In this document: piece by piece, positions 1 to 5,738 of the stretch
Position numbering within the stretch: position 1 is the first letter of the stretch
Layout of the letters: every line of letters begins with the position of its first letter
Assembly: GCA_003161515.1 (NCBI GenBank)
Contig: PMOH01000474.1
Coordinates: forward strand, 2,091-10,117
Length of the DNA: 8,027 bases
Direction of reading: 5' to 3'
From: Deltaproteobacteria bacterium
GTDB lineage: Bacteria > Desulfobacterota > Binatia > Binatales > Binataceae
Translations under genes and position numbers: made by a program
Notes under the pieces: model-generated
The model's database searches: none
Told to the model about the DNA's origin: nothing
What the model saw: the letters and a program-made list of their open reading frames with translations, nothing else

Positions 1-350
1 TCATGATGATCGACTTCGCACTCGAAGCCCAACGCGGCGAGGGCAAATCGCCGCACGACGCGATCTACTCGGCTTGCGTGCTGCGCTTTCGCCCAATCAT
101 GATGACCACCGCCGCCGCGCTGCTCGGCGGCCTGCCACTCGCCCTCGGCAACGGCACCGGCTCCGAAATGCGCCGCCCACTGGGCATCGCAATCGTCGGC
201 GGCCTACTGGTAAGCCAGGTCCTGACGCTCTACACAACGCCGGTAATTTATTTGTACATGGACCACGTAAGCGCCGGATGGTCCCAACTATGGCGCCGAG
301 CCCTGGGGCGCCCCACCCCAGCCCCAACCGAATCCCACGCCGCCGACTAA
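1..350 (+). CDS. RND multidrug efflux transporter, C-terminal fragment (MdtB/MdtC-like)
   Basis: This is the 3' end of an inner-membrane resistance-nodulation-division pump, which exports drugs or metabolites with proton motive force as part of a tripartite complex with a periplasmic adaptor and an outer-membrane channel. The reading frame is open at the window edge, so the start lies upstream; family members are about 1,030-1,050 residues and only the last 115 or so are here. The residues MMIDFALEAQR, the LRFRPIMMTT motif, a TM11 segment (about residues 32-50 of the fragment), the GSEMRRPLGIAIVGG motif and TM12 ending in LTLYTTPVIYLYMD closely follow the MdtB/MdtC branch of the HAE1 family. 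The tail after TM12 is Pro/Arg-rich, as expected for a cytoplasmic end. It converges on the minus-strand gene run. Substrate cannot be judged from this piece. Confidence 0.92.
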   Translation, partial: MMIDFALEAQRGEGKSPHDAIYSACVLRFRPIMMTTAAALLGGLPLALGNGTGSEMRRPLGIAIVGGLLVSQVLTLYTTPVIYLYMDHVSAGWSQLWRRALGRPTPAPTESHAAD

Positions 351-362
351 CCATTCAAATTC

Positions 363-387
363 AAAAAGAACACAGCAGGTTCTTTTT
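363..387 (+). terminator. Candidate weak intrinsic terminator after the RND gene
   Basis: A perfect 9-bp inverted repeat, AAAAAGAAC (363-371) and GTTCTTTTT (379-387), encloses a 7-nt loop and lies 12 nt after the RND stop codon. The A-run before the core and T-run after it give the shape of a bidirectional intrinsic terminator. The core is only four base pairs with two G-C pairs, so it would be weak. Position supports the call; stability does not. Confidence 0.42.
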
Positions 388-390
388 CGT

Positions 391-490
391 CTCGAGTTCT
401 CCTTGCGTCATCCGAGTTCTTCTTGGTGTCATCCGACTCTTGGTGTCATCTCGAGTTCTTCTTGTGTCGTCCAAGTCCTTCTTGTGTCAT
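391..490. repeat. Degenerate tandem array, five units of about 21 bp
   Basis: Units fall at 391-411, 412-432, 433-449, 450-470 and 471-490, with consensus close to CCGAGTTCTTCTTGTGTCAT. Unit 3 is four nucleotides shorter and unit 5 one shorter. The units abut with no spacers, so this is not a CRISPR array. The last unit runs straight into the dispersed-type repeat at 486-523, whose first bases (GTCATCCCGAG) match the unit boundary. The array may therefore have grown by duplication of that element's left edge. A further TCCGAGTTCT lies at 603-612. Confidence 0.72.
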
Positions 491-523
491 CCCGAGCGAA
501 GCCGAGGGACCCCGGATCTTTCT
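486..523. repeat. Dispersed-type intergenic repeat (GTCATCCCGAGCGAAGCCGAGGG)
   Basis: The core GTCATCCCGAGCGAAG followed by CCGAGGGACC resembles a high-copy intergenic repeat that I recall from several soil and environmental bacterial genomes. When miscalled as a gene it yields peptides such as VIPSEAEGP or CHPERSRG, and both can be read here in alternate frames. Only one full copy is in the window, so its dispersed nature rests on memory of the family, not on the sequence shown. Confidence 0.6.
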
Positions 524-670
524 GAACGCCAGCCGACGCACTCCGAACCACGGATCAATCGCGATGTGTAAATCTCAAGCTTTGATAGGACCGGGTCTTA
601 GCTCCGAGTTCTAGCCACTCCCCCTAATTGGAGACCTCTGCATAACTCGATAACTCGGCGCGGCGCTCTT

Positions 671-709
671 CCCCTCTCCCATCGTCGGGAGAGGATCGAA
701 GGTGAGGGA
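671..709. repeat. Dispersed-type hairpin repeat (CCTCTCCC...GGGAGAGG...GTGAGGGA)
   Basis: CCTCTCCC (673-680) and GGGAGAGG (687-694) form a perfect 8-bp stem with a 6-nt loop, followed by GGTGAGGGA. This layout is like a widespread intergenic palindrome family seen in many bacterial genomes, which produces spurious Pro/Gly/Arg-rich peptides. It is unlike the 486-523 element. It could weakly impede transcription from either side but has no T-tract. Membership in a high-copy family is from memory. Confidence 0.55.
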
Positions 710-718
710 CCTTGTTCA

Positions 719-738
719 GCGCGCGTTCTTTCGCGCGC
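719..738. repeat. GC-rich inverted repeat
   Basis: GCGCGCG (719-725) and CGCGCGC (732-738) form a perfect 7-bp all-GC stem around a TTCTTT loop, ten bases after the preceding hairpin repeat. There is no T-tract on either strand. It may be part of the same repeat element or a structural stop between the convergent genes; either role is inferred. Confidence 0.4.
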
Positions 739-901
739 GATTCAGGATTCTGCCTCTGCTCAGAAGGCGCGCGGAGGTTACGCAAACCTCTCTTGAGAAT
801 GGAATGTTAGCTTTCTCGACTGATAGTTTAAGCATGAGAACAGATAGTGCGAAGTTCTACTAGTTGTGTTGAACTTGAGGGGCTGACCCTTACTCGCCGA
901 T

Positions 902-2347
902 TTATTTGCTCTTCAGTAACGACGGCGGGCGCTTCGCCACCCAGTTGGTCGCTAGATCGTACGCGTGCCCGAGTTGCAGGCACGCCATCTCGGCGTGATT
1001 CGGGCCTACGATCTGAATTCCCATCGGCAAGCCGCGATCGTTGAAGCCGGCGGGGACACTGAGTGCTGGGCAACCTGACATCGAGATCGGAATCATCACT
1101 TGCATCCAGCGATGGTAAGTATCCATCGAGACGCCGCCGGCTTCTTTCGGCCAATGAATCTTCGCGTCGAATGGAAACACCTGGCTGGCGGGCGCGATCA
1201 TGAAATCGTATTTCTCGAAAAATTTGCGCATAGCATGGTACCACGCCGTACGCGTCCTCGACGCGATCGCGACGTCCATCGCCGTCAACCGCAGACCGTT
1301 TTCAATCTCCCACTGCAATTCGGGTTTCATCAGTGCGCGTTGGGCGGGATCGGGAAAGCTGGCGCGGAACTCCGCCGCGATTTGCCAGCCTCGCAGCGCC
1401 GTCCAGCTCTGCCATATGCGCTCGAGCGGGTAGTCGAGCGTCGCCGTTTCCACCTTGCATCCAAGCGCTTCGAAAACCTTGAGCGACACTTCGCAGAGTT
1501 CGAGCACTCCGGGATCGAACGGGATCTGTCCGCCAAAATCGCCGACCCATCCGATGCGCGCGCCTTTGAAGTCGCGCTCCAGCGGCCCGGCGAACGCGGC
1601 CGGATCCTCGCGAATCGAGAGCGGGGTGCGCGGGTCGTATCCGGCAATCACCGAAAGAAACATCGCAAGGTCAGGCACCGTGCGAGCCATCGGCCCATGC
1701 ACTGTAATCGACGGCATGAAAACCTCGTAAAACTGCGACGGCACCCGTCCCGTCGAAGTGCGAAACCCGAATACGTTGTTCCACGCTGCGGGATTTCGCA
1801 GCGATCCGCCGTTGTCGCTGCCGTCCGCGACCGGAACCATCCGAAGTGCGACCGCGACTGCGGCGCCACCACTGCTGCCGCCGCATGTCTTCGACTGATC
1901 GTACGCGTTGAGCGTGGTGCCGAAGACCGGATTGTAGGTTTGGGAGCCGAGCCCGAACTCCGGCACGTTGGTCTTGCCGATCAGGATCGCGCCGGCGCAT
2001 CGGATTCGCTCGACCAGGATCGAGTCGTCGCGCGGAAAAAAATCCTTGAACAGCGGCGACCCCATCGTGGTGCGGATGCCGCGCGTCGGCTCGAGATCCT
2101 TAACCGCATGCGGAAAGCCATGCATCCAGCCGAGATACTCGCCGCGCGCAAGTTGCGCGTCGCGATCCTTCGCCTGCTCGATCAGAGTTTCGCGCGGCTG
2201 GATTGAAACGATCGCGTTGACCTGCGGATTCAGGCGCTCGATACGATCGAGATACGCTTTCATCACCTCGACGCACGATAGCTGCTTCGACTTGATCGCG
2301 CGCGACAGCGCGACCGCGTCGAGATTTACAATTTCCCCCGTATTCAC
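902..2347 (-). CDS. Amidase-signature (AS) family hydrolase
   Basis: This 481-residue protein should hydrolyse an amide bond, probably in the cytoplasm since no signal peptide is present. The Ser-cisSer-Lys triad of the family is intact: Lys83 in AVKDLEPTRG, cis-Ser158 in CGGSSGGAAVAVA and nucleophile Ser182 in DNGGSLRNPA. The 24-residue gap between the two serines matches that in fatty acid amide hydrolase. The C-terminal GFNDRGLPMGIQIVGP stretch is also typical, and the length is normal for the family. The GTG start lies 2 nt after the upstream kinase stop with no clear ribosome site, so translation is probably coupled. The next ATG (residue 29) would remove the conserved N-terminal helix. 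Substrate is unknown: GatA-like, 6-aminohexanoate-dimer-type and aryl-amide hydrolases share this signature. GatA is unlikely because no GatB or GatC is nearby. Confidence 0.93.
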   Translation of the reverse strand: MNTGEIVNLDAVALSRAIKSKQLSCVEVMKAYLDRIERLNPQVNAIVSIQPRETLIEQAKDRDAQLARGEYLGWMHGFPHAVKDLEPTRGIRTTMGSPLFKDFFPRDDSILVERIRCAGAILIGKTNVPEFGLGSQTYNPVFGTTLNAYDQSKTCGGSSGGAAVAVALRMVPVADGSDNGGSLRNPAAWNNVFGFRTSTGRVPSQFYEVFMPSITVHGPMARTVPDLAMFLSVIAGYDPRTPLSIREDPAAFAGPLERDFKGARIGWVGDFGGQIPFDPGVLELCEVSLKVFEALGCKVETATLDYPLERIWQSWTALRGWQIAAEFRASFPDPAQRALMKPELQWEIENGLRLTAMDVAIASRTRTAWYHAMRKFFEKYDFMIAPASQVFPFDAKIHWPKEAGGVSMDTYHRWMQVMIPISMSGCPALSVPAGFNDRGLPMGIQIVGPNHAEMACLQLGHAYDLATNWVAKRPPSLLKSK

Positions 2348-2349
2348 GA

Positions 2350-3417
2350 CTACGTTTTAACGCGATCGCATTCCTGCGCCACTTCCCATCCAAGCTCCGC
2401 GGTGATTCGCGCCTTCGCTCCACGCAGCGCCGCGTCGGGGCCACTAGCGTTGCCGAGTTTCGCGCGCATCGCGATTCCCTGCGCGATCGCGGCGCCGCGA
2501 AAAAACGAAAATGCGACGAAGTACATCAGATCGGGGACGCTCGCCCGCCCGACGCGCCGGCAGTAGGCGGCAACGAATTCGTCTTCGCTCGGAATTCCAT
2601 ACAGTTTCAGGTCGATGCCTTGAAAACTCGACACACCATCGATGCCCGGCGGGCAGTGGTACGCGCGGCAGGCCCACGCTAAGTCACCCATCGGATGCCC
2701 GAGCGTCGACAGTTCCCAATCGAGCACCGCGACCACCCGCGGCTCGACCGGATGAAAGATGATGTTCTCGATCCGGTAGTCGCCGTGCGCGATCGTGGTC
2801 TCGTCATCCGCCGGGATATGCCGTTCGAGCCATTCGATCAGCCGATCCATCTCGGGAATTTCGTCGATCTTCGACGCCTCGTACTGTTTCGTCCATCGCG
2901 CGAGCTGGCGCTGAACATAAGCCTGCGGCCGGCCATAGTCACCGAGTCCCACCGCGCGAAACTCGACCTTGTGGAGTCGCGCGAGCACGTCATTCATCGA
3001 GTCGTAGCAGGCCGCGCGCTCGTGCGGGCTCGAATCCGGCATCATCGGGTCGCGCATGATGCGTCCCTCGACAAAGTCCATCACGAAAAACTCGGTGCCG
3101 ATGACGCCGGCGTCCTCGCACAGCAGATGCACCCGCGGCACCGGCACATCGGTCGCCGCGAGCGCCTTGATTATCCGATATTCGCGATCGACCGCATGCG
3201 CCGACTGAAGCAGCGTGCCCGGCGGCTTCTTGCGCATCACAAAGCGCGCATCAGGAGTCTCGAGCATGAAAGTTGGATTCGATTGCCCGCCAACGAATTG
3301 CCGAACGACCAGCGGCCCGCGAAACCCCGCCATCCGCCCGCGCAGATAACGCTCGAGCGACCCCTCATCAAACCGATGATTCTCGCGAACCGGACTGACG
3401 TCCCCTTCGAGCGGCAC
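2350..3417 (-). CDS. APH-fold phosphotransferase, ACAD10/ACAD11 kinase-domain type
   Basis: This 355-residue protein is a small-molecule kinase of the aminoglycoside phosphotransferase fold. An N-terminal loop FVGGQSNPTF (41-50) leads to the ATP-lysine region VMRKKPPG (61-67) and a helix with Glu79 in VDREYRII. The catalytic motif HGDYRIENIIF (211-221) follows, and the metal-binding motif VLDWELSTLGHP (231-242) replaces the DFG motif. This combination, especially RKKPPG and DWELSTLGHP, marks the branch related to the kinase domain of acyl-CoA dehydrogenases ACAD10/11, which acts on hydroxyacyl-CoA in mammals. Antibiotic resistance is therefore not the expected role. No acyl-CoA dehydrogenase is in the window. 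The GTG start overlaps the preceding TAG (TAGTG), with GGGAG nine nt upstream inside the DUF2846 gene. The amidase follows after 2 nt. Confidence 0.93.
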   Translation of the reverse strand: MPLEGDVSPVRENHRFDEGSLERYLRGRMAGFRGPLVVRQFVGGQSNPTFMLETPDARFVMRKKPPGTLLQSAHAVDREYRIIKALAATDVPVPRVHLLCEDAGVIGTEFFVMDFVEGRIMRDPMMPDSSPHERAACYDSMNDVLARLHKVEFRAVGLGDYGRPQAYVQRQLARWTKQYEASKIDEIPEMDRLIEWLERHIPADDETTIAHGDYRIENIIFHPVEPRVVAVLDWELSTLGHPMGDLAWACRAYHCPPGIDGVSSFQGIDLKLYGIPSEDEFVAAYCRRVGRASVPDLMYFVAFSFFRGAAIAQGIAMRAKLGNASGPDAALRGAKARITAELGWEVAQECDRVKT

Positions 3418-3878
3418 TATTTCGCGCTCCCAGTCTGAGTCGGCTCAGCAGCTGGAGTGGTCTCAGGTTCCAGCACGCAACTTTGTATCTCACTCTGCGC
3501 CTGGTCGGTGTCCACTGGATTGAGATGCGGAACTCCCGTAAGCCATCCCCATCCGAGCTCTTCCCTGACGTAGTAGGAACGCCGCTCGGTGTCGTATTCG
3601 ACTTCGTCGGTCTTGTCGGTCGTCATCGTGCAAACGACCTTCTGCCCGGCCGGAACTATGAACGCATGGTAGCCGCCCGGACCGATTCGCGCGGTTTCCT
3701 CGCCGCAGGTGACCGCCGGCCGCAGCTCCGACGATCCATAACTGTACGGCCGATAGACATAGATCACCGCGTTGCCGGGCGGCGACGAGATCTTTTCAAA
3801 TGGCGTCCCCTGCACAGCGCACCCGACTTCCGCCGAGGCGACCACGCCGAGCAACAATAACAACCTCAGGCGATTCAT
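3417..3878 (-). CDS. DUF2846-like exported (probable lipo)protein
   Basis: This is a 153-residue secreted protein. The N-terminus MNRLR plus a leucine-rich hydrophobic stretch (5-17) is a signal peptide. Cys20 in AEVGC could be the lipidated residue, but Glu at -3 is poor for a lipobox, so cleavage after ASA (16) by signal peptidase I is an alternative. The mature part begins with PPGNAVIYVYRPYSYG (33-48), then GPGGYHAFIVPAGQKVV (66-82), which match the pattern of DUF2846, a family of small beta-rich proteins without known function. Cys58 and Cys83 could pair in the periplasm. The C-terminus is a low-complexity Pro/Thr/Glu tail. The ATG overlaps the stop of the upstream lipoprotein gene (ATGA), and its stop overlaps the kinase start. 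Family assignment is by eye; the role is unknown. Confidence 0.82.
   Translation of the reverse strand: MNRLRLLLLLGVVASAEVGCAVQGTPFEKISSPPGNAVIYVYRPYSYGSSELRPAVTCGEETARIGPGGYHAFIVPAGQKVVCTMTTDKTDEVEYDTERRSYYVREELGWGWLTGVPHLNPVDTDQAQSEIQSCVLEPETTPAAEPTQTGSAK
3427..3431 (-). promoter_or_regulatory. Ribosome binding site for the kinase gene, inside the upstream gene
   Basis: On the minus strand GGGAG lies nine nt before the GTG start at 3417, within the last codons of the DUF2846 gene. It supports the GTG as the true start despite the one-base overlap with the upstream TAG, and it implies coupled or reinitiated translation. Confidence 0.5.
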
Positions 3879-4486
3879 TGTCCGGCGGATGCGGTCGGAG
3901 CCTTTGCGGTTCCTGCGCCGGCGACGGCTTTCGCCAGGCGGTCTTCGTCGCTGTAGATCTTTTGATCGATTCTTTGCCGCACTGCCGCCCGCGCCGCTTC
4001 GTCCACCTCCGCGTGAGTGACGTCGTGGTACAGGTTGTACGACTTGGATGCGTGTTCCTTGGCCGTGTAGTCGGCCAGAATCGTGTCGCCGGAGCTGATC
4101 GACAGCGACGCAAACGCCGTGACCCCGATGTCGCCGAGCGGAGCGCCGATCAGGTTAGCCGGATCTAGCGCACTGATCGCCAGCGGCACGTGATAGTCGT
4201 CGTGGGTCAATTCCTCGCGATAGGCGAAGGTCACCGGCGAGTTATCCGACAAGGACATCGCGATCGCCGGCGGCAATTCATCCTTATTGCCGGAAATCAG
4301 CTTGCCCTTGAACGGCAACGGATGAGCGCGCACGTTGTCCACCTTCGGCGCGATTACGAGTTGTGCGTTCGATTGATCCGCGATCGAGGTTTGCGTTTGC
4401 GATTGCGACAGATTCGACTGTTGAGAGCTACACGCCGACGCGGCCAGCACAGCAATCGAGACCGCGAGAACAAATATATGTCGCAT
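3875..4486 (-). CDS. Hypothetical lipoprotein
   Basis: This 203-residue protein is not one I recognise. It opens with a textbook export signal, MRHIFVLAVSIAVLAASAC, and Cys19 in ASAC fits a lipobox, so it is probably anchored to a membrane in the periplasm. A Gln/Ser/Asn-rich linker (20-40) follows. The middle (about 45-150) looks like a soluble mixed alpha/beta domain with an HDDYHVP segment and two Gly-Asp turns. The C-terminal third (about 155-190) is helical and charged, ending in an Ala-rich tail. It overlaps the DUF2846 gene by four bases (ATGA), so the two exported proteins are likely made together and may form a pair. The ATG start has only a weak AGG upstream, but the signal peptide begins right there. 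A candidate promoter sits about 50 nt upstream. Confidence 0.8.
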   Translation of the reverse strand: MRHIFVLAVSIAVLAASACSSQQSNLSQSQTQTSIADQSNAQLVIAPKVDNVRAHPLPFKGKLISGNKDELPPAIAMSLSDNSPVTFAYREELTHDDYHVPLAISALDPANLIGAPLGDIGVTAFASLSISSGDTILADYTAKEHASKSYNLYHDVTHAEVDEAARAAVRQRIDQKIYSDEDRLAKAVAGAGTAKAPTASAGQ

Positions 4487-4533
4487 GACCTGGCGGCGAC
4501 GCGTGTCGAGTATCTTCGCGGCGCCTTACCGAA

Positions 4534-4542
4534 ATAATATCA
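4534..4542 (-). promoter_or_regulatory. Candidate extended -10 promoter element
   Basis: Read on the minus strand the site is TGATATTAT, matching the TGnTATAAT extended -10 pattern in eight of nine positions counting the free one. It is an AT-rich island in the 62-nt gap between the methyltransferase stop and the lipoprotein start. A transcript from it would have a leader of about 40 nt. No good -35 hexamer is visible at 16-18 bp, which extended -10 promoters can tolerate. It may give the four downstream genes their own transcription. Confidence 0.38.
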
Positions 4543-4548
4543 GAAAAC

Positions 4549-5229
4549 TCAGCGCTCCTTGACGATACCGTGGGCGACGTAAACGGTGCCGCCAAGCATT
4601 TGCTCGACCTCAAGCTCTTGCAAAATTGCCTCGAGATTGCTCCACGGGCGCGCCAGACCCTCGAGCGTGCTGGTCGATCGCAACGCGGCGTTCCATACGA
4701 ACAAATTCAGCGGCAGCGTGCGGACCGGCGCCCACTTGAGTCCGGCCGCGACGATCCGCGCGCCCGGCTTGAGATTGCTGACGACGTTGGCGAGCGCCTT
4801 GGGCGTGCGCATTATATCGTGCGTGAAATGAAACAGCGCCGCGTCGCCCGCGATCGGGATCGCAGCTTCCTCGACCGAAGCCGAGACGAACTCGACGTTG
4901 CTCCAGTTGTTCTCAGCCGCCCGCGCCCGCGCCCGCTCGAGCATCTCGGGACTCTGCTCGATTCCGACAATCGAACCCTCGGGGCCAATTGAATTCTCGA
5001 TCGCCGTCAAGCTCAGACCAGTGCCGCAGCCGACATCCAAAACGCGATCGCCCTTTTTCAGCCTCAGCAACTCGATCGCGCGATGCCGCACGGGCTCGAA
5101 CAACAAGAGCTCGAAATCATAGATTCGCGCGCGCGACCGATATTGACGCAACGCAGTCGAGCGGTTCGGCGTAAACCAGCGCGCCAGTTTCTGGAATGGC
5201 TGCGATCGGTCGTCGGAATCCTGGGCCAC
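4549..5229 (-). CDS. Class I SAM-dependent methyltransferase
   Basis: This 226-residue cytoplasmic enzyme transfers a methyl group from S-adenosylmethionine. Motif I VLDVGCGTG (63-71) is perfect and is preceded by the usual RLKKGDR turn. The acidic residue that binds the ribose hydroxyls is Glu91 in GIEQSPEML. A region like motif II/III is seen at NVEFVSASVEEA (111-122) and motif IV-V at NLKPGARIVAAG. The segment YDFELLLFEPVRHRAIELL before motif I resembles UbiE/Methyltransf_11-25-type small-molecule enzymes. The acceptor cannot be named. The GTG start has GAGG eight nt upstream (5238-5241). It lies 47 nt after the hxlR-type gene and 62 nt before the lipoprotein gene, so it is probably in the oxidoreductase-regulator transcript. 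Confidence 0.92.
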   Translation of the reverse strand: MAQDSDDRSQPFQKLARWFTPNRSTALRQYRSRARIYDFELLLFEPVRHRAIELLRLKKGDRVLDVGCGTGLSLTAIENSIGPEGSIVGIEQSPEMLERARARAAENNWSNVEFVSASVEEAAIPIAGDAALFHFTHDIMRTPKALANVVSNLKPGARIVAAGLKWAPVRTLPLNLFVWNAALRSTSTLEGLARPWSNLEAILQELEVEQMLGGTVYVAHGIVKER

Positions 5230-5237
5230 CTGCGATA

Positions 5238-5241
5238 CCTC
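5238..5241 (-). promoter_or_regulatory. Ribosome binding site deciding the methyltransferase GTG start
   Basis: The minus-strand sequence GAGG, within GGCGAGG, lies eight nt upstream of GTG at 5229. There is no nearby in-frame ATG, so this supports the GTG start. Confidence 0.45.
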
Positions 5242-5276
5242 GCCTTAACAAAGTATCACGAGAGCCACTTCGAGTA

Positions 5277-5738
5277 TCAGGAAGGCGACGCGGCGGATGG
5301 CTTGCGGCTCATGCGCAGGCGGCGGCCGGTCAGGCGGATGCCGGTGTTTTCATCGACGACCAACGGGCGCACTTCGAGGCCCGTTTCGTTATCGACGAGA
5401 ATTACCGGCGGCCCGTTTTCGCCCCACAGCCAGTCGCTGCCCCATCGCCACATCGCGGCGAGCACGTCCCAGAAGGCCTTGCCCTTGTCCGTCAGCCGGT
5501 ACTCGTATCGCGGCGGACGATCTTCGTAGGAAACTTTTTTCAGCAGGCCTTCATCGACCAGTCGATCGAACCGGCGCGCGAGCACGGCGCGCGGGACTTT
5601 CAGCGCGCGCTGGAAATCCTCGAAGCGGCGCCGTCCCGCGAACGCCTCGCGCATCACCAGTGGCGTCCACCAATCGCCGACCAGGTCGGTGGTCCGTGCG
5701 ATCGGGCACGGCCACTGATCGAAGCGAGTCCGCCGCAT
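5277..5738 (-). CDS. HxlR-family winged-helix transcriptional regulator
   Basis: This 153-residue protein is a DNA-binding regulator of the HxlR/MarR-like class. The family pattern is clear: CPIARTTDLVGDWWTPLVMREA (11-32), then FEDFQRAL as part of the helix-turn-helix, VLARRFDRLVDEGLL as the recognition region, and RPPRYEYRLTDKGKAF as the wing. The C-terminal part (about 108-145), with an ETGLEV and an ENTGIRL segment, is an extension common in HxlR proteins adjacent to catabolic genes. Cys11 is the only cysteine and sits where redox/quinone-sensing members such as YodB and HypR carry theirs. Its ATG overlaps the oxidoreductase stop by one base (TGATG), so the two are cotranslated and the regulator likely controls this operon. 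Effector and operator are not identifiable. Confidence 0.95.
   Translation of the reverse strand: MRRTRFDQWPCPIARTTDLVGDWWTPLVMREAFAGRRRFEDFQRALKVPRAVLARRFDRLVDEGLLKKVSYEDRPPRYEYRLTDKGKAFWDVLAAMWRWGSDWLWGENGPPVILVDNETGLEVRPLVVDENTGIRLTGRRLRMSRKPSAASPS

Larger units (their letters stand above)
351..901. other. Convergent intergenic region rich in repeats, no gene
   Basis: This 551-nt gap separates the stop codons of two convergent genes. I see no open frame with a ribosome binding site or a recognisable protein. The short open frames here encode peptides produced by the repeats themselves, for example a VIPSEAEGP-type peptide. The region contains a terminator-like hairpin, a tandem array, two dispersed-type repeats and a GC-rich hairpin, listed separately. 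The last 120 nt (781-901) are visibly less GC-rich and hold only short weak stems. I found no convincing intrinsic terminator, with stem plus T-tract, for the minus-strand amidase gene that ends at 902. Confidence 0.7.

Noticed and set aside
391..490. CRISPR array
   Set aside because: The units of about 21 bp are contiguous with no unique spacers and vary in sequence and length.
423..614. Short plus-strand open frames in the intergenic region giving VIPSEAEGP- and CHPERSRG-type peptides
   Set aside because: These peptides are the usual translation artefacts of the intergenic repeat; no ribosome site or conserved protein is evident.
852..890. Terminator for the amidase gene
   Set aside because: Only a 6-bp stem with a 13-nt loop (852-857/871-876) and a 4-bp stem (878-890) are present, and neither has a T-tract on the minus strand.
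828..1244. Minus-strand open frame (138 codons) at the 3' end of the amidase
   Set aside because: It is out of frame with the amidase, largely inside it, and its product is Arg/Ser-rich without motifs.
1100..2206. Long plus-strand open frame (368 codons) opposite the amidase
   Set aside because: It is antisense to a gene with an intact catalytic triad. Its product is Arg/His-rich with no domain, as expected from the GC-skewed complementary frame.
2350..3417. Aminoglycoside resistance gene
   Set aside because: Although the fold is APH, the DWELSTLGHP and RKKPPG motifs belong to the ACAD10/11-related branch, so antibiotic phosphorylation is not the supported role.
2695..3438. Plus-strand open frame (247 codons) opposite the kinase
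   Set aside because: It is a shadow of the kinase gene, which has all catalytic motifs. The antisense product has no recognisable domain.
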